Assembly (NCBI RefSeq): GCF_964656455.1
Contig: NC_135719.1
Span: 134,973,284 to 135,037,283 of the forward strand
Length of the DNA stretch: 64,000 bases
Direction of reading: 5' to 3'
Source: Halichoerus grypus
Lineage: Eukaryota > Chordata > Mammalia > Carnivora > Phocidae
The notes beneath the pieces were generated by a model, which saw only the letters and a list, made by a program, of their open reading frames with translations, did not search any database and had not been told where the DNA came from. The number at the start of each line of letters is the position of its first letter. The stretch's first letter is position 1. Made by a program: the position numbers and the translations under genes. Shown here one piece after another: positions 47,651-59,560 of the stretch.

Positions 47651-48280
47651 TCACATCTTCTTTATCCATTCATCAGTCAATAAGCATGTGGACTCTTTCC
47701 ATAATTTGGCTATTGTTGATAATGCTGCTATAAACACTGGGGTGCATGTGTCCCTTTGAATCAGTATTTTTGTATCCTTAGGATAAATACCCAGTAGTGC
47801 AATTGCTGGGTCATAGGGTAGCTCTATTTTTAACTTCTTGAGGAACCTCCATACTATTTTCCAGAGTGGCTGCTTCAGTTTTCATTCCTACCAACAGTGT
47901 AAGAGGGTTCCCCTTTCTGTACATCCTCACCAACAACTGTTGTTTACTGAGTTGTTAATTTTAGCCATTCTGACAGATGTGACGTAGTATCTCACTGTGG
48001 TTTTGAGTTGTATTTCCCTGATCATGAGTGATGTTGAGCATTTTTTCATGTGTCTGTTAGCCATTTGTATGTCTTCTTTGGAGAAATGTCTGTTCATGTC
48101 TTCTGCCCATTTCTTAACTGGATTATTTGTTTTTTCGGTATTGAGTTTGATAAGTTCTTAATAAATCTTGGATACTAGCCCTTTATCTGATATGTCATTT
48201 GCAAATATCTTGCCCCATTCCATAGGTTGCCTTTTAGTTTTGTTGACTGTTTTCTTTGCTGTGCAGAAGCTTTTTATCTT

Positions 48281-48478
48281 TTTTTTTTTAAAGATTTTAT
48301 TTATTTATTTGACAGAGACAGACACAGTGAGAGAGGGAACACAAGCAGTGGGAGTGAGAGAGGGAGAAGCAGGCTTCCTGCGGAGCATGGAGCCCGATGT
48401 GGGGCTCGATCCCAGGACCCTGGGATCATGACCCAAGCTGAAGGCAGACGCTTAACGACTGAGCCACCCAGGCACCCC
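48281..48478 (-). mobile_element. Young CAN-SINE, minus strand, perfect 16-bp TSD
   Basis: Plus strand: poly-T, AAAGATTTTATTTATTTATT, GA-rich body, CTCGATCCCAGGACCCTGGG and GAGCCACCCAGGCACCCC. TSD AGAAGCTTTTTATCTT identical at 48265-48280 and 48479-48494. It lies within ORF2 of the host L1 and gives an unambiguous relative date. Confidence 0.97.
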
Positions 48479-49499
48479 AGAAGCTTTTTATCTTGATTAA
48501 GTCCCAATAGTTCATTTTTGCTTTTGTTTCCCTTGCTTCCAGAGACGTGTCTAGCAAGAAGTTCCTATGGTCTAAGTCAAAGAGGTTGCTGCTTGTGTTC
48601 TCCTCTAGGATTTTGATGGTTTCCTGTCTAACATTTAGGTCTTTCATCCATTTGAATTTATTTTTGTGTAGAGTGTAAGAATGTGGTTTAGTTTCATTCT
48701 TCTGCATGTCACTGTCCAGTTTTCCCAACACAATTTGTTGAAGAGACTGTCTTTTTTCCACTGGATATTTTTCCTGCTTTGTCAAAGATTAGTTGACCGT
48801 AGAGTTGAGGGTCCATTTCTGAGTTTTCTATTCTGTTCCACTTATTTATGTGTCTGTTTTTTGTGCCAGTACCATACTGACTTGATGATTGTAGCTTTGT
48901 AATACAGCTTGAAGTCCGGAATTGTGATACCTCCAGCTTTGTTTTGTTTTTGTTTTTTTTTCAACATTACTTTGACTATTCAGGGTCTTTTCTGGTTCCA
49001 TACAAATTTTAGGATGGTTTGTTCTAGCTCTGTGAAAAATGCTGGTGTTATTTTGATAGGAATTGCATTGAATGTGTAGATTGCTTTGGGTAGTATAGAC
49101 ATTTTAACAATATTTGTTCCTCCAACCCATGAGCATGGAATGTTTTTCCATTTTTTTGTATCTTCTTCAATTTCTTTCATAAGTGTTCTATAGTTTTCAG
49201 AGTACAGATCTTTTACTTCTTTGGTTGGGTTTATTCCTGGGTTTCTTACAGCTTTTGATGTAATTATAAATGATATTGATTCATTGATTTATTTTTCTAC
49301 TGCTTCATTATTGGTATATAGAAATGCACAGATTTCTGTACATTGATTTTATATCCTGCAACTTTGGTGAATTTGTGGATCAGTTCTAGCAATTTTTTGG
49401 TGGAGTCTTTCTGGTTTTCTACATAGAGTATCATGTCATCTGCAAAGAGTTGAAGTTTGACTTCTTCCTTGCTGATTTGGATGCCTTTTAATGTCTTCT

Positions 49500-49711
49500 C
49501 TTTCTTCTTCTTTTCTTTTCTTTTTTTCTTTTTAGAAAGAGAGAGAGAGTGTTCAGAGGGGGAGGCAGAGGGAGAGGAAGAGGGAGACTCTTGAGCAGAC
49601 TCCATGCCCAGTGTAGAGCCCGATGCAGGGCTCAATCTCACGACCCTGAGATCATGACCTGAGCCAAAATCAAGAGTTGGGCTCTTAACCGACTGAGCCA
49701 CCCAGGTGCCC
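49500..49711 (-). mobile_element. CAN-SINE, minus strand, inside L1 ORF2
   Basis: A C/T-rich tail region (49497-49533) leads to a GA run, then GCAGGGCTCAATCTCACGAC and the head complement GAGCCACCCAGGTGCCCT. The host sequence TGCCTTT is duplicated on both sides (about 49482 and 49712). It is older than the SINE at 48281, judging by divergence of the B-box. Confidence 0.9.
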
Positions 49712-50805
49712 TGCCTTTATTTCTTTCTGTTGTCTCATTTCTGAGGCAAAAACTTCCAGTACTCTGTTGAACAACAGTGGTGAGAGTGGACATCCCTGTC
49801 CTGTTCCTCACTTTAGGGGAAAAGCTCTCAGGTTTTCTCCATGAGGATGATATTAGCTGTGGGTCTTTCATATGTTCCTTCTATCCCTACTTTGTTGAGG
49901 GTTTTTATCAAGAAGGATGCTGTATTTTGTCAAATGCTTTTTCTGCATCTATTGAGAGGATCATATGGTTTTTATCCTTTCTTTTATTAATGTGGTGTAT
50001 CAGGTTGATTGATTCATGGATATTGAACCACCCCGAAGCCCAGGAATAAATCCCCCTTGATTATAGTGAATAATCCTTTTAATGGATTGAATTCAACCCT
50101 TTTAACTTGGATTCAATTAGTTAGTATCTTGTTGAGAATTTTTGCATCCATGTTCATCAGGGATATTGGTCTATAATTTTCCTTTTTAGTGGGGTTCTTC
50201 TCTGGTTTTGTAATCAAGGTAAGGCTGGCCTCATGGAATAAATTTGGAAGTTTTCCTTCCATTTCTATTTTTTGGAACAGCATCAGAAGAATAGGCATTA
50301 ATTCTTCTTTAAATGGTTGGTAGAAAAAAAAATTAAACAAATGTTTGGTAGAATTCCCCTTGGAAGCCATTTGGCCCTGGTCTCTTGTTTATTGGGAGAC
50401 TTTTGATTACTAATTAAATTTCTTTTCTGTTTATTGGTCTGTTCAGATTTTCTATTTCTTCCTGTTTTGGTTTTGGTAGTTTATGTATTTCTAGGGATTT
50501 ATCAATTACTTCCTGATTGCCCAATTTACTGGCATATAACTGCTCATAATATTCTCTTTTAATTGTTTGTATTTCTGTGGTGTTAGTTGTGATCTCTCCT
50601 CTTCTATTCATGATTTTATTTAGTTGGGTCTTTTATCTTTTCTTTTTGATAAGTCTGTCTAAGGGTTTATCAATATTGTTAATTCTTTCAAAGAACCAGC
50701 TCCTACTTCCATTGATCTCTTCTGTTTTTTTTATTTCTATATCATTTATTTCTGCTCTAATCTTAATTATTTCCCACCTTCTGCTGGTTCTAGGCTTAGT
50801 TTGCT

Positions 50806-50837
50806 TTTTGTTTGTTTGTTTGTTTGTTTGTTTGTTT
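50806..50837 (+). repeat. (TTTG)n microsatellite inside L1 ORF2
   Basis: Eight tetranucleotide units lie at a site where the other L1 has the sequence TTATTTGCTGTTC (about 16945-16957). Confidence 0.92.
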
Positions 50838-51954
50838 TCAGCTTGTTTAGGTGTAAAGTTAAGTTGTGTATTTGAGACTTTTCTTGCTTCTTGAGGAAGG
50901 CCTGTATTGCTATATACTTCCCTCTTATGACCACCTTTGCTACATCCCAAAGCTTTTGAACTGTCATGTGTTGATTTTTATTTGCTTCCATGTATTTTTT
51001 TAATTTCTTCTTTAATTTCCTGATTAAGCAATTCATTCTTTAATAAGATGTTCTTTAACCTCCATGTATTTGTTGTCTTTCCAATTTTTTTATTTTGTAT
51101 TTTATTTATTTATTTATTTTTGTGGTTGACTTCAAGTTTCATAGTGTTACGTTCTGAAAACATGCATGGTGTGATAAAATCTTTCCTGTGTTGAGGTCTG
51201 GTTTGTGACCTGTATATGATCTATTCTGGAGAATGTTCCATGTGCACTCAAAAAGAATGTGTATTCTGATGCTTTAGGATGAAATGCTCTGAATATATCT
51301 GTTAAGTCTATGTGGTCTAGTGTGTCATTCAAAGCCATTGTTCCTTGTTGATCTTCTGCTTAGATGGTCTGTTCATTGCTGTGAGTGAGGTGTTAAAGTC
51401 CTTACTATTAGTGTATTATTATCAATAAGTTTCTTTAAGTTTGGTATTAATTGGTTTATATATTTGGGTGCTCCCAAGTTGAAGGCATAAATATTTACAA
51501 TTTTTACATCTTCTTGTTGGATAGGCCCCTATATTATGATACAGTGCCCTTCGTCATGTCTTATTACAGTCTTTGTTTTAAAATCATGTTTATCATATAT
51601 AAGCATGGCTACTGCAGCTTTCTTTTGATGTACATTAGCAAGATAGATGGTTTTCCACCCCTTCACTTTCAATCTGGAGGTGTCTTTGGGTCTAAAATGA
51701 GTCTCTTGGAAGCAGCATATCTATGGGTCTTGTTTTTTGTTGTTGTTTTTGTTTTTGTTTAATACATTTTGATATCCCATGTCTTTCAATTGGAGCATTT
51801 AGTCCATTTACTTTCAGAGTAATTATTGAAAGATATGAAATTAGTGCCATTGTATTACATGTAAAGTCGCTATTCCTGTAGATCGTCTCTGTTCCTTTTT
51901 AGTCTTTGTTGCTTTTGGTCTCTCTTTCCTGCTCAAAGGGTCCCCTTTAATATT

Positions 51955-52830
51955 TCTTGCAGAGATGATTTTAGTGTTCATGAACTCCTTTAGTTTTTGC
52001 TTTTCTTGGAAATGCTTTACCCCTCCTTCTATTCTGAATGACAGCCTTGCTGAATATAGTTTTCATGGCTGTATATCTTTCCCATTTAGCATGATGAATA
52101 TATCATACCACTCTCTTCTGGCCAATCAAGTTTCGGTGGACAGGACTGCTGCTAACTTGATCTGTCTGTCTTTATAGGTTAAAGAACTTTTGTCTGTACT
52201 TACTTTCAGAATTCTCTTTATCTTTGCATTTTGCAAGTTTTACTATGATATATCTTGGTGTTGACCTGTTTTTGTTGATTTTGGGGGCAAGTTCTCTGTG
52301 CTTCTTGGACTTGAATGCCTGTTTCCTTCTCCAGATTAGGGAAGTTCTCAGCTATACTTTGTTCAAATAAACCTTCTGCCCCTTTTCTCCACTCTTCTTC
52401 TGGGACTCCTATGATACAGACATTATTACTCTTTGTGGAATCAATGAGTTCCCTAAGTCTATATTCATGATCTAATAGTTTTCTTCCCTCTTCTTTTCGG
52501 CTTCATCATTTTCCATAATTTTATCTTCTGTATCACCTATCCAATCCTCTGCTTCTTCCATCCTTGTTATGATAACATCCAGTCAGTTTTGCATCTCATT
52601 TAGAGCATGTTTTATTTTGGCCTAACTAGTTTTTAGGTCTTTTATCTTTGCAGCAAGGGTTTCTTTGTGGTCCTCTATGCTTCTTTCAAAGTTATCTTAT
52701 GATTGTTGTTCTAAATTCTTGTTTAGATATATTGCTTATATCTGTTTTGAGCAAATCCCAGGCTGTGATTTCTTCTTGAACTTTTTTTTGGGGGGAAGAA
52801 TTCCCCCATCTTGTCATCATGTCTAGGTTT
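51955..52830 (-). pseudogene. L1 ORF1 relic
   Basis: Minus-strand landmarks match the ORF1 at 18017-18906: complements of the QxxFPNLG region (plus-strand AGATTAGGGAAGTTCTCAGC at about 52333), of STPRYIIVK (plus-strand TATGATATATCTTGGTGTTG at about 52243), and of FHxKNF-type C-terminal sequence (AATGACAGCCTTGCTGAATA at about 52037). The frame is closed by many stops. Confidence 0.8.
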
Positions 52831-53089
52831 CTGTCTTTTGCATGTTATGAAAGCTATGTTTCCTGCTCCTGAGAGTAATACTTTATTTATAAGAGGTCAT
52901 ACACTGTCCAGGGCCTAACCCTTCAGGAAATATTTCTGGTGTATGCTTTGTGCACTGTGCTCTTTTCTTTTGGCTGCTCTTTCCCACAGGCTAGTCCTCT
53001 GCAGAGTTCCTCCTTGCTTGCAGCGGGGAATGTTTGGACCTTTAACTAGGTGTGCTTTGATTTAAGATAAGTCTGATTCTTTGAATCAT

Positions 53090-53635
53090 GCAGATATTCC
53101 CTTCCACTGAAGGCAGTTTAACTAAAAAAACCAAATAGACCCAGCGTATGGTCAGCCTCATTATCACTGGAAAAACTAAAACTCATTAAATCTTTGATAA
53201 TATATGATTAAAAAAAACTGTAGACAAAAGTAAAAGGAACCTGTTACTTTCTGTTATATAAATGCAAAATGTAATCACTACTAGAGGTATTACATTTTCT
53301 TATGGGTCAGTATTGCTCTGTAGCCAACATAGCTAAAATAATGTTTAACTTCATAACCAAACCTCTTTTTATTTTTGGATTATTTTAATTCATGGAAAAA
53401 GTCATGGTGATAATTCATGTATTCCTCCCCACTGTTTCTTTTCTCTGCATATCTGAACCTATTTCTGATGTAAAACCAGCTCAAACTCTCTCTCACTCAG
53501 CTATGAAGACTTCCCTGAGTGCTCCTTTGGACTTGGAGTCTTCTTTCTTTAATCTTTTAATGATGACTATCCATAGCTTACATACAGTCCATTTATGGTA
53601 TATTCTCTGGCTTATTCCTTGTTTTATGAAACTAT
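53090..53635. other. Non-coding stretch, nothing recognised
   Basis: AT-rich. The 92-codon open frame at 53392-53670 runs partly into the neighbouring DNA transposon and has no coding character. Confidence 0.5.
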
Positions 53636-53636
53636 A

Positions 53637-54345
53637 CAGCCCGTCCCCAACTTGTGACAGTTCAACTTAATAATTTTTTGACTTTGTGTTGGTGTAAAAG
53701 AGATGCACATTCAGTAGACACCATACTTTGAATTTTGAATTGAGATCTATTCCTGGGCCAGTGATGTGTGTGGCTGGATCCTCTCTCATGATACTGGGCA
53801 GTGGCAGCTCCTGTCAGCCATGCAATCACAATGCAATAAACAACCGATAAACCAAAATCATTTTGTACCTATACAACTATTCTGTTTTTCACTTTCAGGA
53901 CAGCAGTCAATAAATGACATGAAGTATTCAACTCTTCATTATAAAATAGACTTTGTGTTCTATGATTTTGCCCAATGTAAGCTGATAAGTGTTCTCAGCA
54001 CATTTAAGGTAGGCTAGGGGATGTCTGGGTGGCTCAGTCTGTTAAGCGTCTGCCTTTGGCTCAGGTCACGATCCCAGGGTCCTGGGATTGAGTCCCGCAT
54101 CTGGCTCCTTGCTCAGCAGGAGCCTGCTTCTCCCTCTGCCTGTCACTCCCCCTGCTGTGCACTCTCTTTCTCTCTCTCTTTGACAAATAAACAAAATCTA
54201 AAAGAAAAAAAAAAACAACTTAAGGTAGACTAGCCTAAGCTATGATGTTCAGTAGGTTAGGTGTATGAAATGCATTTTTACTTATATTTTAAACTTATGA
54301 TGGTATTATCAGGACATAACCCCATTGTATGTTGGGAAAGATCTG
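53637..54345. mobile_element. Non-autonomous Tigger-type DNA transposon, second copy, split by a SINE
   Basis: It opens CAGCCCGTCCCCAACTTGTG after a TA at 53635-53636 and ends near GATCTG at 54345. It aligns along its length with 1284-1765 (shared TTCTGTTTTTCACTTTCAG, ATTTTGCCCAA, GGTTAGGTGTATG, TCAGGACATAAC). A CAN-SINE with TSD splits it at 54018-54219. No transposase. Confidence 0.65.
54018..54219 (+). mobile_element. CAN-SINE with TSD
   Basis: Head GGGATGTCTGGGTGGCTCAG, TCCTGGGATTGAGTCCC B-box, CT-rich body and AAATAAACAAAATCT tail. TSD TTAAGGTAGGCTAG (54004-54017) and TTAAGGTAGACTAG (54220-54233), one difference. Confidence 0.94.
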
Positions 54346-54654
54346 CATTTTATTTCCCTAAGCAGATTTTAAAGTTCTGGCATTCTAATTAAGTTGATGC
54401 TGATTGTTGGTTGACTGGGATGCTTTTAAATATTTAGCTTTATTTAAATGATTATTTGTTAAATTTACTAGTATACAGAAAGGCGTTGAGTAATTAGAAG
54501 ATAAGAAGATATGGCATTTCATTGCACATCTTATGTAACTGTTCAGTGAACAACATTTGGTTAAATGAGTTTGTTACTTGTCTGGAATATTTGTCAGTAT
54601 CCCTCACTATTTCTGTATATTTTTAATATTACCAATTCCGAAATATTTTAAGTA

Positions 54655-54870
54655 AAAGGCAGCATAGTATGATAAAAGGCCAGTTACTGCAAGTATTCAA
54701 ATATAGTTTCTCTTTTTATTATCTGTGTGACCAAAGGCAAATTACTTAAGTTCTCATGTCTGTGTTCCTCATCTGTAAAATGGAGAGAATACTACTACTT
54801 TCCTCATGAATTTATTATGAAAATTCAATAAATTGATACAAAGAAAGCACTTACAAAGGTGCCTAGAAAA
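54655..54870 (+). repeat. MIR SINE, nearly full length
   Basis: GGCAGCATAGTATGATAAAA, ATCTGTGTGACCAAAGGCAA, TCCTCATCTGTAAAATGGAG and AAGCACTTACAAAGGTGCCT are textbook MIR blocks in order. Confidence 0.83.
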
Positions 54871-55469
54871 AGGCAAGAGGCCACAAATGTGACCCAAATA
54901 TTGGGATTTGAAATAAGAAGTTGGTTATCAGGAGCATGAAAATCATACAATGCAGAAACCATGACTCCAGTTTTTAAGTGAATCCTGTGGTGACTCATAA
55001 TCATATTCTATGGCTGTGTCCACCCAAGTCTCTCCTTTGACAGCGATGTGAGTGCTCTGGGCAGAGGTGATTCTGCTGCTGTTCCTGTCCAACTGTCTGA
55101 TTTGCCAGTTCTCTACTCTCACTCAAGTCACATGCGGTGTTCACACTCTCTGCTTTAACACAGCATCTGCTTATGAGAACGTTATTGCCCAGCCTGCACA
55201 ACTTTATAAAAGCCCCCTTTTTTTTATGGTCTCTCTTCCCTGTGCTGTTTCACTGGGCACATTTCACTCCATTTTCTGGAGAAGATGATTTATTTTTTCT
55301 TTTACAACGGTCTTTTCCGGTCCTGCTCTGTGTCTCACTCCTTCCTCCATGGCATAATTTCCTGTGCTTGAACTTTAAATAGTTCCTCTGACATGTGTGC
55401 CCTGTGTACTTTCTGCAGATGCCCGTCGTGACATTTGCTCTATGTCACTGGTTAAATCATCTCATCATT

Positions 55470-56140
55470 CAACAAATACTTATTAAATAACACTATACTC
55501 CAGGCCTTGTCCCTGCTTTTTGAGGTTAGTGCTGATAGAAAGAAGACAAATATCAAATTAAAAAATGAATAAACATGTATTTAAGGGAAAAACACAGGAC
55601 CATAGGAAATTATAATGGGGAAATCTAATTTAGGTAGAGTTGAGTGTGGTCAAGGGCGGATGTTCTCAGGACATGTAGTCTGAGGTGTCTCTGAGAGGGT
55701 TAAGTTAGAATGTCATGGAAGCAACTGGATATAAATTTGAAGATTTTGAAAATGATGCTTACAGCTACATAATTGAATGGGATGACTTTGAGAGGTGTAG
55801 AGTAAGAAGAGTGCCCAGAGCTTAGCTCTGAGGAATTCCAGTATTTAAATGTTGGATGGAGAAAGAAGACCCTGAATAGGCGACTGAGATAGAAAATAGA
55901 TGTATACATAACTGAGGAGTATCTTCTTCCATTAGTCATAAAAGAAGCTCTTCTGGGAAGGAGTTAATTATCAATCTTGTATCTACTGAGAACACTAGTT
56001 GCGTGAGGAGAGAAAGGGGGCATATATTAATAGAGAGTTCACTAATGGCCTTTGCAAGAAGTTTTAATGGAGGAATGGAGATGGATGCCAGACAAGAGAG
56101 CAGAGTTGGGAAGGAAAAAAAAAATAGGTTTAGAAAAGTG
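55470..56140. repeat. Ancient mammalian repeat, class unresolved
   Basis: Order CAACAAATACTTATTAAATA, CCAGGCCTTGTCCCTGCTTT, TAGCTCTGAGGAATTCCAGT, ATGGCCTTTGCAAGAAGTTT and AATGGAGGAATGGAGATGGA resembles an old, long repeat family known from many mammals. I recall the pattern but cannot name it. Confidence 0.4.
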
Positions 56141-56878
56141 TGGAAGGGAATGCCAGGTGCCACCTTCATAGCTCCTCTTCTTCCTGCAAAATTAAACCCT
56201 GAAATTTTGCAAATCCCATGGTTACTTGGAATATAGGACCTTCTCCATCCCCCTCTTCACCTTAGTAACTAACATCTGGCACCTGAGTTATAAAAGGATG
56301 TGTTGGATGGGCAGGAAGTCTTCTTAAAAGAGTGCTGCCACACACCCATTGGTATCCTCCTCCTTTGTCCTGTCTTCCTTCCTGTCTCCTGGAATGAAAC
56401 ACAATGGCTGAAGCTTCAGCTGCTATTTTTAGGCAAGCTGATGAGGGCTACACCCTGTTGATGTCACTGCAGTAAATTGGAAGGACCCGATTTGTTACCA
56501 AACCATTGAGCTGCAGTACCAGTCCCAGATTATCAGTTTTCAGATTTCATTTCAAAAGACAGAAGTAAATTTCTGGTAAACAACTCTTCTTTTAGGTTTT
56601 CTATCCTAGAAACCTGAGCTTAATTACAACTGAAAGAAGACACCTAGCTGTAAAGAGGAACAAAAAAATTATGCAATAAAATTTTTCAATGTATCAATGT
56701 ATAAATGCAGAAAGAAAACACTAGGGTAAGACTTCAAAGATAAAGAGGAATGCATTCCTTAAAATAAATATACAAATAGATAAATGACAGATGATGGTGA
56801 TGATACAGGTTATTATTGGAGACAACAGCATGTATTCTAACTAAACAAAGATAAATGTATAGAAATACATTTAACACG

Positions 56879-56986
56879 ATGGATGGATAGTTAGATAGAT
56901 AGATGAGAGATAGATGATAGATGATAGATAGATGATAGAGAGAGAGATAGAGGGAGAGATAGATGATAGATAGATAATAGATAGAT

Positions 56987-57032
<46 letters not shown>

Positions 57033-57043
57033 CAGACAGATAG
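56879..57043 (+). repeat. Complex (GATA)n microsatellite
   Basis: About 165 bases of GATA/GATG/GAGA units, ending in a pure (GATA)n block of about 13 units and two GACA units. Only the last block is homogeneous, which suggests it is the recently expanding part. Confidence 0.95.
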
Positions 57044-57210
57044 GAAGGACCTGGAATCCAGAGAAAGGATAAAGGAGTGGTCTTAAGAAGGGATAGAGAT
57101 CATTACTTAAGGATAATGGAAGAAGTAAATATTATGAGTTCAGAAACAAGCAGGATTGTAAATTCGATGGTTGGAAAACAAAGGAGTTCTAATTTGACAG
57201 CTTTTAAGTT

Positions 57211-57770
57211 TTTTTTTTATATTTAAATTTTTTATTGTTATGTTAATCCCCATACATTACATCATTAGTTTTAGATATAGTGTTCCATGATTCATTGTTT
57301 GTGCATAACACCCAGTGCTCCATGCAGAACGTGCCCTCCTCAATACCCATCACCAGGCTAACCCATCCTCCCAACCCCCTCCCCTCTAGAACCCTCAGTT
57401 TGTTTTTCAGAGTCCATTGTCTCTCATGGTTCTTCTCCCCCTCCGATTTCCCCCCCTTCATTCTTCCCCTCCTGCTACATTCTTCTTCTTCTTTTTTTCT
57501 TTCTTAACATATATTGCATTATTTGTTTCAGAGGTACAGATCTGAGATTCAACAGTCTTGCACAATTCACAGCGCTTACCAGAACACATACCCTCCCCAG
57601 TGTCCATCACCCAGTCACCCCATCCCTCCCACCCCACCCCCCACTCCAGCAACCCTCAGTTTGTTTCCTGAGATTAAGAATTCCTCATATCAGTGAGGTC
57701 ATATGATACATGTCTTTCTCTGTTTGACTTATTTCGCTCAGCATAATACCCTCCAGTTCGTGAGACAGGC
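57211..57770 (-). mobile_element. 5'-truncated carnivore L1 (3' end only) with long TSD
   Basis: Plus strand: T-run, TTATTGTTATGTTAATCCCC, CATACATTACATCATTAGTT, C/T-rich 3' UTR, a TCATATGATACATGTCTTTC block and the ORF2 end up to CCCTCCAGTTC at 57759. The TSD TGACAGCTTTTAAGTTTTT is identical at 57195-57213 (overlapping the T-run) and 57771-57789. Eleven bases (57760-57770) between L1 and the TSD do not match the L1 continuation seen at 14193. Confidence 0.95.
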
Positions 57771-59560
57771 TGACAGCTTTTAAGTTTTTAGTGAAGATAT
57801 TTAGCTGATTGGTACAGAGCAAGAGAAATTTGATGAGAGTGAACTAGGCATGAAATTGTTAGGGCAATTCCACTCTGAAGCATACATACAGAAGAAATTC
57901 TTACAAGCGAGCAAAGGAAAATGAAAGAATGCTCAATGAGAATCACTGTTAACTCCCTGTTTTATGAATTTCTGGTGGGATTATCTTCTCCAAATAGTCT
58001 CCATAGCTTGTGAAAAAAATATTTATTTTCTATTAAGAAATAGATCAAATTAAAGGAAAGTCTGAATTTCTGGTCAATCAATGCCCCCAAGAAATGAAAG
58101 TTTTCCTCTGTTATACTCCAGGTATCTTTACTTTCCAAACAATGTTGATGGGCTGATCATTTCCTGGAATAGCACGGACAAAAAGAATATGACTATTGTC
58201 TACTTTTATTTACTTATTCACTGCTATTACATATAGATTACATGGACCAAAAAAAAAAAAAAAAAACCCCTTAGGTTACATTTTAAATGAGTACTAAAAT
58301 ACTAGAAAAATGATATTTTTTCAGGTGAAATTAATCACATTGTCCAAATATAAAAATGTTGAAAAATTAGAAAACAATCTTATATTCAGAGATTAAGAAA
58401 GTATCGTATAACCTCTTTATATGATCTTTGATAATGAGAAAAATGTAATGAGTATCTTGGCTGCTTTTCCACTGATATACTACAAAATGGTAAGTGACTC
58501 ATTGGCTGAGATAGTGGTTTCTGTTTCCCTTGAATTGAATCACTCCTTAGGCCACAAACCTATGTTCTGCATATACTGTTCTTAAATTATTCTCAGTAAT
58601 GTCAGCATCCCATGTAATATCAAGAATTTTGACTCATAAGAAGGGTCAGGGAAAATGAAGTAGGTTGATCATAATGTTCTCTTTTAAGCCCTTAATAAAT
58701 ATAAATTGTGAATAGGTGCTTCAATTTTTAGTTAGGTTCAATTTATTTTCAGTAGGTACAGTATTACCTTAGTATTTATGATTACTGAAAATAAAAGAAT
58801 ATTAAGTAGAGTAAGGAAAATATTCCAATAATTAGGCACTTAGAGCAGACTCTTTGGTACCTGTACTATTTAAAATGCTAGAATTTTAGAAGGAAAACTA
58901 AGATAATATGAGAATTTCATATTTCAGAAGGGTTCACCCTGGAGGTTTCAATCTAGCTGTGACTCAGTTTTCCACGATAGCATTAAATGGTCTTCATCTT
59001 TGCAGGCCCTGAAATTTAGTTGTGTCAGTTCAATCGAGGGTGATAAGTCCTGGGTAATTAAGTTAGCCAAATCATATCAGTGAGATGTTCTTTAATAGGA
59101 TGTTTTTTATAAAACATACATTGTTCCCTAAATTATTACCACCATAAGAAAAGGCAGATATTGGCAACCGCCATGTGTCTTGTGCGGCTAACATTCTGAT
59201 TTTATGAAAGAATACATTTTTTCCACAAGTGAGCAGTTATGTCTTAACAGTTCTGATAAGCCATCATCGGGCCAATGCTCATTTATGGTAATGCCTGTAC
59301 ATCATCTCTTACACTAATGTCTTAATCTATTAGACTTGATATCTGAATCAGCTTTCCAACTTATTCATATACTTATCCATACTATTTTCTTTATGCAAAT
59401 CACCGCCTTAGGCCCTGGGGACTGTGAAAAGTTGGACAGCAATACTACATAAAATGAGAGATGCTTCATTGACAATATTTTTTTTTCCCCAAAACTACAA
59501 AACAGAATATATTTCCTTGAATAGAAATAGTTGGGGAAGTCTTTCCATTAAGTCATTCAG

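Larger units (their letters stand above)
47418..51850 (-). pseudogene. L1 ORF2 relic, disrupted and SINE-split
   Basis: Start ATG at 51850. Endonuclease pieces near 51750-51150 (FRAFHPKASEYTFFLSAHGT, FSRIDHIQ). RT region near 50370-49400, with [20 protein letters not shown] and a catalytic FADD box kept at about 49429-49443 ([15 protein letters not shown]), unlike the other L1. The C-terminal piece at 47418-47669 holds MEYYSAIRKNEILPFAM after a YLSI repeat run coded by a GATA microsatellite. At least ten stops or frameshifts and two SINEs interrupt it. An NKQTNKQT run near 50810-50837 comes from a (TTTG)n expansion. Confidence 0.9.
47143..53090 (-). mobile_element. Long carnivore L1 (older subfamily), minus strand, with two SINE insertions
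   Basis: Minus-strand order: partial 5' UTR (about 53090-52830), ORF1 relic, ORF2 relic starting at 51850, 3' UTR (to about 47160) and poly-A seen as plus-strand poly-T at 47143-47151. It is more diverged than the L1 of 13721-20908 and its 5' UTR stops short, so the copy is probably 5'-truncated. CAN-SINEs sit at 48281-48478 and 49500-49711. Confidence 0.9.
54346..57194. other. Non-coding stretch with old repeats and a microsatellite
   Basis: No gene. The interval holds a MIR, an unresolved ancient repeat (about 55470-56140) and the GATA-type microsatellite, listed separately. Open frames near 55000-55380 on both strands show no domain. Confidence 0.5.

Noticed and set aside
48168..48496. 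Two plus-strand open frames of 87 and 89 codons
   Set aside because: They run from antisense L1 ORF2 into a minus-strand SINE, so they are chance frames across a transposon junction.
56879..57043. Regularly spaced short repeats resembling a repeat array
   Set aside because: The unit is a 4-base microsatellite with no spacers, so it is not a CRISPR-like array, and the DNA is animal.
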